A stretch of DNA of 64,000 nt from Streptomyces sp. NBC_01142 (GTDB lineage Bacteria > Actinomycetota > Actinomycetes > Streptomycetales > Streptomycetaceae). The translations under genes and the position numbers were made by a program. The DNA is taken from the NCBI RefSeq assembly GCF_026341125.1, contig NZ_JAPEOR010000001.1, positions 992,001 to 1,056,000 of the forward strand, read 5' to 3'. The notes beneath the pieces were generated by a model. The model saw only the letters and a list, made by a program, of their open reading frames with translations, was not told the origin of the DNA and ran no database searches. This document shows, piece by piece, positions 44,481-52,856 of this stretch (position 1 is the first letter of the stretch; each line of letters begins with the position of its first letter).

Positions 44481-44508
44481 GGTGCCGCTCGGTGGTGCTG
44501 GGTAGCGT

Positions 44509-45309
44509 TCAGTAGCGCTGGTTGAGATAGCCCAGCAGCTCCTCGTGGAGCAGCCCGTTGGACGCCGCGGCATTGCCGCTGTGCGGGCCCCTGCGTCCGT
44601 CCAGGCCGGTGAACGATCCACCCGCCTCCTGGACGATGATCGCGGTCGCCGCCATGTCCCACAGGGAGAGCTCCGGCTCGGCACAGATGTCCACCGAACC
44701 CTCGGCGACCATCATGTACGGCCAGAAGTCGCCGTAGCCGCGGGTGCGCCAGCACGCCCGGCTCAGGTCCATGAACCCGTCGAGCCGCCCCTGCTCCTCC
44801 CAGCCGCTGAGTGAGGAGTACGCGAACGAGGCATCCGGGATCCGGCCGACCTCGGAGACCCGCAGTCGGCTCGCCGACGTCAGACTGCGCCCGGTGTATG
44901 CGCCGCCGCCCTGCGCCGCCCACCAGCGGCGGCCCAGCGCCGGGGCCGACACCACGCCCACCACCGGCTGGTAACCGCCCTCGCCCTGCACCATCAGTGA
45001 GATCAGCGTCGCCCAGACCGGGACGCCGCGCACATAGTTCTTGGTGCCGTCGATCGGGTCGATGACCCAGCGGCGCGGGCCCGTGCCCTCGATGCCGTAC
45101 TCCTCGCCCAGGATCGCGTCGCGCGGGCGCGCCCGCTGGAGTTGTCCGCGGATCAGCTCCTCCGCCGCCTTGTCGGCCTCGCTCACCGGCGTCATGTCCG
45201 GCTTGGTCTCGACCTTGAGGTCCAGCGCCTTGAACCGGCCCATCGTGGCGGCGTCGGCGGCGTCCGCGAGGACGTGGGCAAGACGCAGATCGTCGTGGTA
45301 ATCGGGCAT
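44509..45309 (-). CDS. hisN: Histidinol-phosphate phosphatase, inositol-monophosphatase family
   Basis: 266 residues from the ATG at 45309 (MPDYHDDLRLAHVLADAADA), matching my recollection of the S. coelicolor HisN length and start. Metal motifs: GEEYGIEG, WVIDPIDGTKNYVRG and ELSLWDMAA, the IMPase signature. It removes phosphate from histidinol phosphate in histidine synthesis. The his operon itself is not in the window. Divergent from the TetR gene. Confidence 0.87.
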   Translation of the reverse strand: MPDYHDDLRLAHVLADAADAATMGRFKALDLKVETKPDMTPVSEADKAAEELIRGQLQRARPRDAILGEEYGIEGTGPRRWVIDPIDGTKNYVRGVPVWATLISLMVQGEGGYQPVVGVVSAPALGRRWWAAQGGGAYTGRSLTSASRLRVSEVGRIPDASFAYSSLSGWEEQGRLDGFMDLSRACWRTRGYGDFWPYMMVAEGSVDICAEPELSLWDMAATAIIVQEAGGSFTGLDGRRGPHSGNAAASNGLLHEELLGYLNQRY

Positions 45310-45428
45310 GGTCATCACTCTATCGGGGCGTGAAGCAGCCATCCCCGGGCCTGGTCCGCCGGGACTCTTGACAGTCGATGGCCGCGCGTCAACTCTGAGC
45401 GCAGAGCCGGATGGCCCGGGAGGCGACG

Positions 45429-46253
45429 ATGCCTACAGCGCGAGAGTCCTTACTGAACGCCGCTCTCACGGCGCTCGGTGAACTGCCCTGGTCCGGGGTG
45501 CGGATGGCCGATGTCGCCTCCGCCGCAGGTGTCTCGCGGCAGACCCTCTACAACGAGTTCGGCAGCAAGGACGGGCTGGCCCGCGCGCTGGTGCGACGCG
45601 AGGCCGACGCCTACCTCCGCGGCGTGGAGCGGGTGCTGGCCGAGCAGCCGAACGTAGCGGCTGAACGGCCGACAGGCCGGCCGGCGGCCGACCGGCTGGT
45701 GTCGGTCGCCGAGTGGACCGTCGGCGAGGCCAGGGCGAAACCGCTGCTGCGGGCCCTGCTCACCGGCTGCTGGGGCGAACGGCTGCCCGCGCCGAGGCCC
45801 GCCCGCCGCACTACCGCGATGTCCGGAGTTCCGGCCCAGCGCAGGGCGGACGCGGGGCCGCCGGCCCCGGCGGAGCTGGTCGCTGCGGTACGGGACCGTT
45901 CGCTCGCCGCGCTGGACAAGGGGCATCCGGTCATCCGTACGAAGGAGGAGTCGGCCGACCTGGCGCACCGCTGTGAGCTGGTGGCGCGGCTCGCGCTCTC
46001 CTGTGTGATCGCGCCCGCCGTGCCCGGAGAGGCGGTCGGACTGCTGGTGCGTACGGCTGTGGGCGCAACCGTCGGGGCGAGGGAGTCGGCCGGCGCAAGC
46101 AATACGGCGGCCGAAAGGGAAACGGCCGGAAGGGAAACAGCGGCCGGAAGGGAAACGGTCGGCGCAAGGGAAACGGCCGGCGCTACGGAGAGGGAGTCGA
46201 TCGGTCCTGAGGGATCGGTCAGTGCGACGAGCCCGAGAGCTGCAGTCCGATGA
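45429..46253 (+). CDS. TetR-family regulator with repetitive C-terminal tail
   Basis: 274 residues from the ATG at 45429 with GGGAGG 6 bp upstream. The helix-turn-helix MADVASAAGVSRQTLYNEFG is canonical. The ligand domain follows to about residue 215, then a low-complexity tail of RETAG-like units (46105-46190 in DNA) unlike any TetR tail I know. The 3' end overlaps the convergent SMR gene by 35 bp. Target unknown; the SMR exporter and hisN are the neighbours to test. Confidence 0.83.
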   Translation: MPTARESLLNAALTALGELPWSGVRMADVASAAGVSRQTLYNEFGSKDGLARALVRREADAYLRGVERVLAEQPNVAAERPTGRPAADRLVSVAEWTVGEARAKPLLRALLTGCWGERLPAPRPARRTTAMSGVPAQRRADAGPPAPAELVAAVRDRSLAALDKGHPVIRTKEESADLAHRCELVARLALSCVIAPAVPGEAVGLLVRTAVGATVGARESAGASNTAAERETAGRETAAGRETVGARETAGATERESIGPEGSVSATSPRAAVR

Positions 46254-46542
46254 CGCCGATGATCACCAGCGAGATGGAGACGATCTTGAGAGTGGAGACC
46301 AGGTCGTCGAGGAAGATCATTCCGTAGATCGCCGTGCCCGCCGCGCCGATGCCCGTCCACACCGCGTACGCGGGGCCCACATCGAGCTTTCTCAGGGCGA
46401 GCGTCAGCAGACCGAAGCTGCCGAGTGCGAAGGCGGCGAACGCGACGGTCGGCCAGAGCCTGGTGAAGCCGTGTGAGAGTTTGAGGCAGACGGCGAAGCC
46501 CGTCTCCAGCAGTCCGGCGACCACCACCAGCAGCCACGCCAT
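46219..46542 (-). CDS. sugE: Gdx/SugE-type SMR exporter (probable guanidinium exporter)
   Basis: 107 residues with four membrane helices. MAWLLVVVAGLLETGFAVCL carries the essential Glu13; KLSHGFTRL and VGPAYAVWTGIGAAGTAIYG match E. coli SugE/Gdx closely and differ from EmrE-type drug pumps. Gdx proteins export guanidinium in exchange for protons as dimers. Start set at 46542 after an upstream ATG. No guanidine riboswitch was recognised upstream; a 12-bp inverted repeat is there instead. Confidence 0.85.
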   Translation of the reverse strand: MAWLLVVVAGLLETGFAVCLKLSHGFTRLWPTVAFAAFALGSFGLLTLALRKLDVGPAYAVWTGIGAAGTAIYGMIFLDDLVSTLKIVSISLVIIGVIGLQLSGSSH

Positions 46543-46563
46543 CGTCTGGGCCTCCCGCATCGC

Positions 46564-46618
46564 TCGGTGACTGCTTCGTCGCGCTTGGTGCGATTATGCA
46601 CTTACCAGCAGTCACCGA
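46564..46618. promoter_or_regulatory. 12-bp inverted repeat between rsgA and sugE
   Basis: TCGGTGACTGCT (46564-46575) and AGCAGTCACCGA (46607-46618) are exact reverse complements 31 bp apart, filling the gap upstream of sugE. On the minus strand a -10-like CATAAT lies between the arms. It could be an operator pair, a leader structure, or the rsgA terminator. Confidence 0.5.
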
Positions 46619-46635
46619 CCGCAAACGTGCGCGAG

Positions 46636-47649
46636 TCAGTCGCCTTCGCGCCGCTCCCGCGTGGCGAGCAGTCGCCGCAGTGAATAGAGGCGTGCCGGAT
46701 CGGCGTGACCGTCGGCCGCCCACGCGTCCAGTGCGCAGTCCGGCTCGTCATGACTGCAGGCGCGCGGACAGCCTTCCGTACCCGGTACGAGATCGGGGAA
46801 GGCGAGGATCACCCGGGACGGATTGACATGGTGCAGGCCGAAGGAACGCACCCCCGGCGTGTCGATCACCCAGCCGCCGTCCGCGTCCGCGAGCGGGAGC
46901 GCGAGCGCCGAGGTGGTGGTGTGCCGACCGCGGCCGGTGACCGCGTTGACCACTCCGGTGCTGCGCCGCCGCTCCTTCGGAACAAGGGCGTTGACCAGGG
47001 TCGTCTTGCCGACGCCGGAGTGGCCGACGAATGCGGTGGTGCGGCCCTTGAGGTGCTCATGGACCCGGTCGGCGGCGACGCCGTCCACGAACTCGTCGCG
47101 GGTGGTGACCACATGGGGGACGCCGAGCGCGCCGTACATCTCCAGCAGTTCGTCGGGTGAGGCCAGATCCGACTTGGTCAGCACGAGGAGCGGGGTGAGC
47201 CCGCCGTCGTACGCCGCGACGAGACAGCGGTCGATCAGCCGCGGGCGCGGTTCGGGGTCGGCCAGCGCCGTCACGATCGCCAACTGGTCGGCGTTGGCGA
47301 CGACCACGCGCTCGTACGGATCGTCGTCGTCGGCCGTACGGCGCAGAACGGACCTGCGCTCCCCGATGCGGACGATGCGGGCGAGGGTGTCCTTCTCGCC
47401 GGAGAGATCGCCGACGATGCTGACGCGGTCGCCGACCACCGCGGCCTTGCGGCCCAGCTCGCGGGCCTTCATCGCCATGACGACACGGTCGTCGACGAGG
47501 CAGGTGAGCCGGCCCCGGTCGACCGTGAGGACCATGCCCTCGACCGCGTCCTCGTGCTTGGGGCGGATGTTGGTCCGGGGGCGGTTGCCCTTGCGGTTGG
47601 GGCGGACGCGGATGTCGTCCTCGTCGGGGTTCTTGCCGTAGCGGCGCAT
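46636..47649 (-). CDS. rsgA: Ribosome small-subunit-dependent GTPase RsgA
   Basis: 337 residues from the ATG at 47649 (MRRYGKNPDEDD). Circularly permuted GTPase order: G4 TKSDL precedes G1 GHSGVGKTTL and G3 DTPGVRSF. OB fold at the N-terminus and a C-terminal zinc site CPRACSHDEPDCALDAW. It assists late 30S maturation. It lies 4 bp after the aroA stop on the same strand, so the two are one operon. Confidence 0.94.
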   Translation of the reverse strand: MRRYGKNPDEDDIRVRPNRKGNRPRTNIRPKHEDAVEGMVLTVDRGRLTCLVDDRVVMAMKARELGRKAAVVGDRVSIVGDLSGEKDTLARIVRIGERRSVLRRTADDDDPYERVVVANADQLAIVTALADPEPRPRLIDRCLVAAYDGGLTPLLVLTKSDLASPDELLEMYGALGVPHVVTTRDEFVDGVAADRVHEHLKGRTTAFVGHSGVGKTTLVNALVPKERRRSTGVVNAVTGRGRHTTTSALALPLADADGGWVIDTPGVRSFGLHHVNPSRVILAFPDLVPGTEGCPRACSHDEPDCALDAWAADGHADPARLYSLRRLLATRERREGD

Positions 47650-47653
47650 TTCG

Positions 47654-48970
47654 TCAGGCCCCGAGCATTCCGGCCCACATCTGCGGGAAATCGGGAAGGG
47701 TCTTGGCGGTCGTTGCGACGTTCTCGATCTGTACGCCCTCGACGGCGAGGCCGATGATCGAGCCGGCCGTGGCCATCCGGTGGTCGTCATAGGTATGGAA
47801 GACGCCGCCGTGCAGCCTGCGCGGCCGGATGTGGAGCCCGTCCTCGGTCTCGGTGACATCGCCGCCGAGCTCGTTGATCTCCTTGGTGAGGGCGGCGAGG
47901 CGGTCCGTCTCGTGGAGGCGGAGGTGGGCGACGCCGCGCAGCGTGGAGGGGGAGTCGGCCAGCGCCGCGACCGCCGCGATGCCGGGGGTCAGCTCTCCGA
48001 CCTCGCCGAGGTCGACGTCGATGCCGTGGATACGGCCGGTGCCGGTGAAGGTCAGACCGGCCTCGGTCAGCTCGCAGGAGCCGCCCATCTCGGTGAAGAT
48101 CTGCCGCAGCGCGTCACCGGGCTGGGTGGTGCGCTCGGGCCAGTCGGGGATCGTGACGCGGCCGCCGGTGACCAGCGCGGCAGCGAGGAAGGGCTGGGCG
48201 TTGGAGAGGTCGGGCTCGACGGTGAGGTCGCGGCCCAGCAGGGCGGACGGGGACACGCGCCAGACGTTGGGCTCGCCGCCGGTCTCGGGCTCGTCGACCT
48301 GGGCGCCGACGGCGCGCAGCATGTCGACGGTCATCCGGATGTGCGGCATGGAGGGGAGATTGCCGCCGATGTGCCGTACCTCGACGCCCTGGTTGAAACG
48401 GGGCGCGGACAGCAGCAGGGCGGAGACGAACTGCGAGGACGAGGAGGCGTTGATCTCCACGGGGCCGCCGTCCAGGGCGCCGCCGCCGTGCACGGTCATC
48501 GGGAGTGCGCCGCGGCCGTCGTCGTCGATACGGGCGCCGAGGACGCGCAGGGCGTCGATCACGCCGTTCAGCGGGCGCTCGTAGGAACGGGGGTCGCCGT
48601 CGAAGCGGACCGCGCCGTTGGCGAGTGCGGCGACGGGCGGCAGGAAGCGCATGACGGTGCCGGCGTTGCCGACATCGACGGTGGCGGGGCCGTGCAGGCC
48701 GGACGGGATGACGCGCCAGGCCTCGCCCTCGCCGTCGGGGCCCACACCCTCCTCGATGCCGACGCCGAGCGCGCGCAGTGCCTCGGCCATCAGCAGGGTG
48801 TCGCGGGAGCGCAGCGGGCGGCGCAGCCAGCCCGGTTCGGCGGCGAGGGAGGCGAGCACCAGTGCGCGGTTGGTGACCGATTTCGAGCCGGGCACGGTGA
48901 CGGTGGCTTCGACGGCTCCGGTCGCGTAGGGGGCGGGCCAGAGGGCGGGGTGCACGGAGCTTTCGGTCAT
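47654..48970 (-). CDS. aroA: 5-enolpyruvylshikimate-3-phosphate synthase
   Basis: 438 residues from the ATG at 48970. EPSPS motifs: [31 protein letters not shown], the [12 protein letters not shown] phosphoenolpyruvate loop, [11 protein letters not shown] and HETDRLAAL. It joins shikimate-3-phosphate and phosphoenolpyruvate in aromatic amino acid synthesis. [20 protein letters not shown] is typical of the actinobacterial type. First gene of the aroA-rsgA pair. Confidence 0.94.
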   Translation of the reverse strand: MTESSVHPALWPAPYATGAVEATVTVPGSKSVTNRALVLASLAAEPGWLRRPLRSRDTLLMAEALRALGVGIEEGVGPDGEGEAWRVIPSGLHGPATVDVGNAGTVMRFLPPVAALANGAVRFDGDPRSYERPLNGVIDALRVLGARIDDDGRGALPMTVHGGGALDGGPVEINASSSSQFVSALLLSAPRFNQGVEVRHIGGNLPSMPHIRMTVDMLRAVGAQVDEPETGGEPNVWRVSPSALLGRDLTVEPDLSNAQPFLAAALVTGGRVTIPDWPERTTQPGDALRQIFTEMGGSCELTEAGLTFTGTGRIHGIDVDLGEVGELTPGIAAVAALADSPSTLRGVAHLRLHETDRLAALTKEINELGGDVTETEDGLHIRPRRLHGGVFHTYDDHRMATAGSIIGLAVEGVQIENVATTAKTLPDFPQMWAGMLGA

Positions 48971-49066
48971 GGCCATCACTTTAGTGGCTCGGCGGAGACC
49001 CGGATCTTGATCAAATGTGCCGAAATCGGGGCGTAACCCAGGAGTGGTAGTGGGTTTCGTGGTCGT

Positions 49067-49783
49067 TCACAGGCCCACCAGCCAGCGGCCGCCGCCGATC
49101 AGTGAACACAGCGACACCGCGTGGAAGAGAAACAGCCACATCGCGGGCGGGACATGGGTCAGCCGGGAGAGCTGATCGGCGTCCGAGTCGGGGGCGCCGC
49201 CGTGACGGCGCTTGGACTGGAGCTCGAAGGCCGGTCGTACGCCGCCGAGCAGCAGGAACCAGACGGCGGCGTAGGCGAACCCGGCCTGGACGTCGGGGCC
49301 GGTCAGCCAGGAGACGAGAAGGAAGGCGGCACTCGTGACGATCACCGTGAGTGCGCCGTACGCATTGCGGATCATGACCAGCATGGCGATGAGCAGGGCG
49401 GTGGCCAGCCAGAGGAGCAGGGTGATGTGGTGCGCGGCGAGCAGCCAGGCGCCGCCGAGGCCGAGCAGGGGCGGGGCGGTGTAACCCGCGGCGGCGGTCA
49501 GGATCATGCCGATGCCGGTGGGCTTGCCACGGCTGACGGTGAGGCCGCTGGTGTCGGAGTGCAGCCGGATGCCGTCGAGGCGGCGGCCGGTGAGCAGGGC
49601 GACGAGGCCGTGGCCGCCTTCGTGGGCGATGGTGATGGCGTTGCGGGAGAGGCGCCAGAGGGGGCGCGGTATGACGGCGACGAGGGCGACCAGGCCGGTG
49701 ACGATGACGAGCCACTCGTCGGGGGCGGGCTGGGTGCCGAAGACGCGGTCCCACAGATCGGTGGCGGACTGTGTGATGGCCAT
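49067..49783 (-). CDS. M50-like membrane metalloprotease (HEGGH)
   Basis: 238 residues from the ATG at 49783, with GAGGAG upstream on the minus strand. Zinc motif IAHEGGHGLVALLTGRRLDG (HExxH), then multiple membrane helices. The second metal-binding site of classic M50 proteases (NPDG) is not obvious; this is the short M50B-like actinobacterial type. Substrate unknown. Divergent from the SRAP gene with only 49 bp between starts. Confidence 0.82.
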   Translation of the reverse strand: MAITQSATDLWDRVFGTQPAPDEWLVIVTGLVALVAVIPRPLWRLSRNAITIAHEGGHGLVALLTGRRLDGIRLHSDTSGLTVSRGKPTGIGMILTAAAGYTAPPLLGLGGAWLLAAHHITLLLWLATALLIAMLVMIRNAYGALTVIVTSAAFLLVSWLTGPDVQAGFAYAAVWFLLLGGVRPAFELQSKRRHGGAPDSDADQLSRLTHVPPAMWLFLFHAVSLCSLIGGGRWLVGL

Positions 49784-49832
49784 TTCTCGGGCGGCTCCTC
49801 GGGCGGCGGGCGGGGGTGGCAGTCTGGCACTT

Positions 49833-50648
49833 ATGTGCGGACGGTATGCAGCGAGTCGTAGGCCCGAGGATCTCGCAGGCCTCTTCCAGGTCGAGAAGTG
49901 GGAGCCGGAGGAGACGCTGGCGCCCGACTGGAACGTGGCCCCCACGAAGGACGTCTACGCGATTCTCGAACGTCCTGTTAAGGACGCCGAGGACCGGCGT
50001 CCGGTTCGCCAGCTGCGGGCGTTGAAGTGGGGACTCGTACCGTCCTGGGCGAAGTCGCCGGAGGGCGGGGCGCGGATGATCAACGCGCGGGCGGAGACGG
50101 TGCACGAGAAGCCGTCGTTCCGTAAGCCCTTCCTCTCGCGGCGCTGCATTTTGCCGGCGGACGGCTATTACGAGTGGGTGACCGGGGCCGGAGAGCGGGA
50201 GCTGGAGGTCGAGGGGAAGAAGAAGCGGCCGAGGAAGCAGCCGTACTTCGTGACGCCGTCGGACGGGTCGGTGTTCGCGATGGCCGGTCTCTACGAGTTC
50301 TGGCGCGACCGGACGCTGCCGGACGACCACTCGCAGGCCTGGTGGGTGACGTGCTCGGTGATCACTACGGAGGCGGAGACGGGACCGCTGGGGGTGGCGC
50401 CGGCGGAGGGGCCGCGATCGCTGTCGGACATCCACCCGCGGATGCCGCTGATGCTGACGCCGGACCGGTGGGACGCGTGGCTGGACCCGGCCCGTACGGG
50501 GGTGGAGGAAGTACGGGCGCTGCTGGAGGCGCCACCGGGTGGGCTGATGCGGGCGTATCCGGTGACGACGGCGGTGAGCAATGTGCGCAACAACGGGCCG
50601 GAGCTGCTGGAGGAGCTGGCTGCGCCGGAGGAGGGCACGCTGTTCTGA
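49833..50648 (+). CDS. SRAP-family abasic-site DNA-protein crosslinking protein (YedK/HMCES)
   Basis: 271 residues starting MCGRYAAS; Cys2 becomes the N-terminal catalytic residue after Met removal. The other catalytic residues are visible in INARAETV (Asn, Glu) and DIHPRMP (His). It forms a stable thiazolidine link with abasic sites in single-stranded DNA. No good ribosome site, so it may be leaderless. Confidence 0.93.
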   Translation: MCGRYAASRRPEDLAGLFQVEKWEPEETLAPDWNVAPTKDVYAILERPVKDAEDRRPVRQLRALKWGLVPSWAKSPEGGARMINARAETVHEKPSFRKPFLSRRCILPADGYYEWVTGAGERELEVEGKKKRPRKQPYFVTPSDGSVFAMAGLYEFWRDRTLPDDHSQAWWVTCSVITTEAETGPLGVAPAEGPRSLSDIHPRMPLMLTPDRWDAWLDPARTGVEEVRALLEAPPGGLMRAYPVTTAVSNVRNNGPELLEELAAPEEGTLF

Positions 50649-50649
50649 C

Positions 50650-50735
50650 GGGTGACTTTCCCCTGGCCCGCCCCTTCCCGGAACCGGGGATGCCCCCCCA
50701 GAGCCCCGGCGAGCGACGGGGGAGTCGTCCGTACC
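50650..50735. repeat. Copy of dispersed CCCGCCCCTTCCCG element
   Basis: Just after the SRAP stop: TTTCCCCTGGCCCGCCCCTT then CCCGGAACCGGGG and a run CCCCCCCAG, matching the copy at 34671-34740 in core, spacing and flanks. The core is at 50667-50680. Confidence 0.75.
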
Positions 50736-50814
50736 CTCACGGCTCTCGCGACACAACAACGGCTGGCCGGTGGGAAGGCCTCCCCCTGTCGCCCCGACCG
50801 GCAGGATGGGGCGC

Positions 50815-51453
50815 GTGAGTCGGATCGAGACTGTTGAGACCGGCGCGGGCCACGCCCGTGTCACCTGGTATCCGGGTAAGCGTGCGCGGCTCGTGGTTGC
50901 GCTCAGTCATGGGGCCGGGGGCGGGATCGAGGCGCGGGATCTGCAGGGAATCGCCCGCGCCCTGCCCGCCGACGGCGTCACTGTCGCGCTCGTGGAGCAG
51001 CCGTGGCGGGTTGCCGGGAAGAAGGTGGCGCCCGCTCCGAAGACCCTCGACGTGGGGTGGCGCGGCATCTGGCCCGCGCTGGCCGCGCCCGGGCTGCCCG
51101 TCGTCGCCGGGGGGCGCAGCGCCGGGGCGCGTGTCGCCTGCCGGACCGCCGGTGAGCTCGGCGCCGTCGGCGTGCTCGCACTGAGTTTTCCGCTGCACCC
51201 GCCCGGCCGGCCCGAGAAGTCCCGCGCGGACGAACTGCTCGGAGCCGGCGTGCCCACCCTCGTCGTACAGGGCGGCAACGACCCCTTCGGCAAGCCTGAG
51301 GAGTTCCCCGAGGGGGAGTACCGGCTCGTGGAAGTCCCGTACGGGGATCACGGGTTCGCCGTGCCCAAGCGCGCCGGGATGGCGGAGGACGAGGTCGTGA
51401 GGATCATCACGGACGCAGTCCGCACCTGGGTGCGGGGCCTCCGGGAATGCTGA
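50815..51453 (+). CDS. Small alpha/beta hydrolase (dienelactone-hydrolase or KANL3/Tex30-like)
   Basis: 212 residues from the GTG at 50815. VVALSHGAGGG oxyanion loop, nucleophile elbow GGRSAGARVA, acid in VVQGGNDPFG and His in VPYGDHGFAVP, so the triad is complete. No signal peptide. The last codons and stop overlap the sigma-R promoter of the next operon. Confidence 0.82.
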   Translation: MSRIETVETGAGHARVTWYPGKRARLVVALSHGAGGGIEARDLQGIARALPADGVTVALVEQPWRVAGKKVAPAPKTLDVGWRGIWPALAAPGLPVVAGGRSAGARVACRTAGELGAVGVLALSFPLHPPGRPEKSRADELLGAGVPTLVVQGGNDPFGKPEEFPEGEYRLVEVPYGDHGFAVPKRAGMAEDEVVRIITDAVRTWVRGLREC

Positions 51454-51469
51454 GTCCGCGGTCACTGTT
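51443..51469 (+). promoter_or_regulatory. Autoregulatory sigma-R promoter of sigR
   Basis: GGGAAT (51443-51448), exactly 18 bp, GTT (51467-51469): a perfect sigma-R promoter, equivalent to sigRp2 of S. coelicolor. The -35 lies within the end of the hydrolase gene. Confidence 0.88.
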
Positions 51470-51524
51470 GTGCCGGATGTCGAAGGACGCCAGTAAACAG
51501 AGCACGGAGTAGGGAGTACGTCGC

Positions 51525-52355
51525 ATGGGTTCGACCATCTGCCCGAGCCGCTCGCACGCCGCTGACCTGGAGTGGACGGTGCTTTCCGCGGCCAAGACCG
51601 CACCCGTTCGGGCGGCGGGCGGGGCGGATCGTCGTCTATCCTCCGATTCGAGCGGGTCCGCATTCGGCCTCGCCAAAGCGTTGGAGGAGGTGGGTCCGGT
51701 CACTGGGACCGACGCAGGGACCGACGACGGCCAGGCGGAGCAGTCCGAGGAGACGACCGCCGAGCGCAATGCCCGTTTTGAGCGGGACGCCCTCGGTTAC
51801 CTGGACCAGATGTACTCGGCCGCGCTGCGCATGACGCGCAATCCGGCCGATGCCGAGGATCTTGTGCAGGAGACGTATGCCAAGGCGTACGGATCCTTCC
51901 ACCAGTTCCGCGAGGGCACGAACCTCAAGGCGTGGCTGTACCGGATTCTCACGAACACCTTCATCAACTCGTACCGCAAGAAGCAGCGGGAGCCCCAGCG
52001 CAGCGCCGCCGAGGAGATCGAGGACTGGCAGCTCGCGCGCGCCGAGTCGCACATGTCGACCGGACTGCGTTCCGCCGAGTCGCAGGCGCTCGACCATCTG
52101 CCGGATTCGGACGTCAAGGCAGCGCTGCAGGCGATCCCCGAAGAGTTCCGCATCGCGGTCTATCTCGCCGATGTAGAGGGCTTTGCGTACAAGGAGATCG
52201 CGGACATCATGGGTACACCCATCGGTACGGTGATGTCCCGCCTGCACCGGGGCCGCCGTCAACTGCGCGGCATGCTGGAGGACTACGCCCGTGACCGCGG
52301 GCTCGTCCCGGCCGGTGCGGGGGAGTCGAACGAAGCGAAAGGCTCAGGCTCATGA
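51525..52355 (+). CDS. sigR: ECF sigma factor SigR, long (sigma-R') reading frame
   Basis: 276 residues from the ATG at 51525 with GGGAG about 9 bp upstream. Region 2 ([40 protein letters not shown]) and region 4 ([37 protein letters not shown]) are complete. A second start, GTG at 51690 ([14 protein letters not shown]), gives a 221-residue protein; the difference is 55 residues, the size recalled for the unstable sigma-R' isoform of S. coelicolor. It controls the thiol-oxidative stress regulon and is held by RsrA, whose gene overlaps the stop (ATGA). Confidence 0.95.
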   Translation: MGSTICPSRSHAADLEWTVLSAAKTAPVRAAGGADRRLSSDSSGSAFGLAKALEEVGPVTGTDAGTDDGQAEQSEETTAERNARFERDALGYLDQMYSAALRMTRNPADAEDLVQETYAKAYGSFHQFREGTNLKAWLYRILTNTFINSYRKKQREPQRSAAEEIEDWQLARAESHMSTGLRSAESQALDHLPDSDVKAALQAIPEEFRIAVYLADVEGFAYKEIADIMGTPIGTVMSRLHRGRRQLRGMLEDYARDRGLVPAGAGESNEAKGSGS

Positions 52356-52672
52356 GCTGCGGAGAGCCGCACGAGACAGACTGCTCAGAGGTCCTGGACC
52401 ATCTCTATGAGTTTCTCGACCATGAAATGCCCGACAGCGACTGCACCAAGTTCGAGGTGCACTTCGAGGAGTGCTCCCCGTGCCTGGAGAAGTACGGGCT
52501 CGAGCAGGCGGTGAAGAAGCTGGTCAAGCGGTGCTGCGGGCATGATGACGTGCCGAGCGATCTGCGGGCCAAGGTCATGGGGCGCATCGACCTGATCCGG
52601 TCGGGGCAGGCCGTGCCCGATGAGGATGTGGCGGTCGCCGGCGCGGAAGTGCCGAGCGTCGTCAAGGAGTAG
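52352..52672 (+). CDS. rsrA: Redox-sensing zinc anti-sigma factor RsrA
   Basis: 106 residues, ZAS family. Cysteines at 3, 11, 31, 41, 44, 61 and 62 and His37 reproduce the S. coelicolor RsrA set exactly; H37-x3-C41-x2-C44 with Cys11 bind zinc and form the disulfide switch. Reduced RsrA binds sigma-R; oxidation releases it. Overlap of 4 bp with sigR ensures coupled synthesis. Confidence 0.96.
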   Translation: MSCGEPHETDCSEVLDHLYEFLDHEMPDSDCTKFEVHFEECSPCLEKYGLEQAVKKLVKRCCGHDDVPSDLRAKVMGRIDLIRSGQAVPDEDVAVAGAEVPSVVKE

Positions 52673-52715
52673 GCGACTCGCGACGTGGGCGTCGTGTCTG
52701 TCGCACATGTGCACT

Positions 52716-52751
52716 GGGTGCGCTGCGGTTTGTTGCCGCGGCGCACCCTTT
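52716..52751 (+). terminator. Terminator of sigR-rsrA
   Basis: 13-bp stem GGGTGCGCTGCGG / CCGCGGCGCACCC with one G-T pair, 7-nt loop, followed by TTT. Confidence 0.8.
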
Positions 52752-52805
52752 GCGTTGGTGCGGATGTCACCCGTAGGTGCGAATAGGGTGCATCCGGCCG
52801 CCCCT

Positions 52806-52846
52806 CACTCCTCAAGTCGCTAGCCTGGCGCTCGATTTGAGGAGTG
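52806..52846 (+). promoter_or_regulatory. Inverted repeat over ribosome site of HD-GYP gene
   Basis: CACTCCTCAA (52806-52815) and TTGAGGAGTG (52837-52846) are exact reverse complements 21 bp apart. The right arm contains the likely ribosome site GAGGAG of the gene at 52857; a -10-like TAGCCT lies between. Confidence 0.45.
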
Positions 52847-52856
52847 GGGGCGGGCA

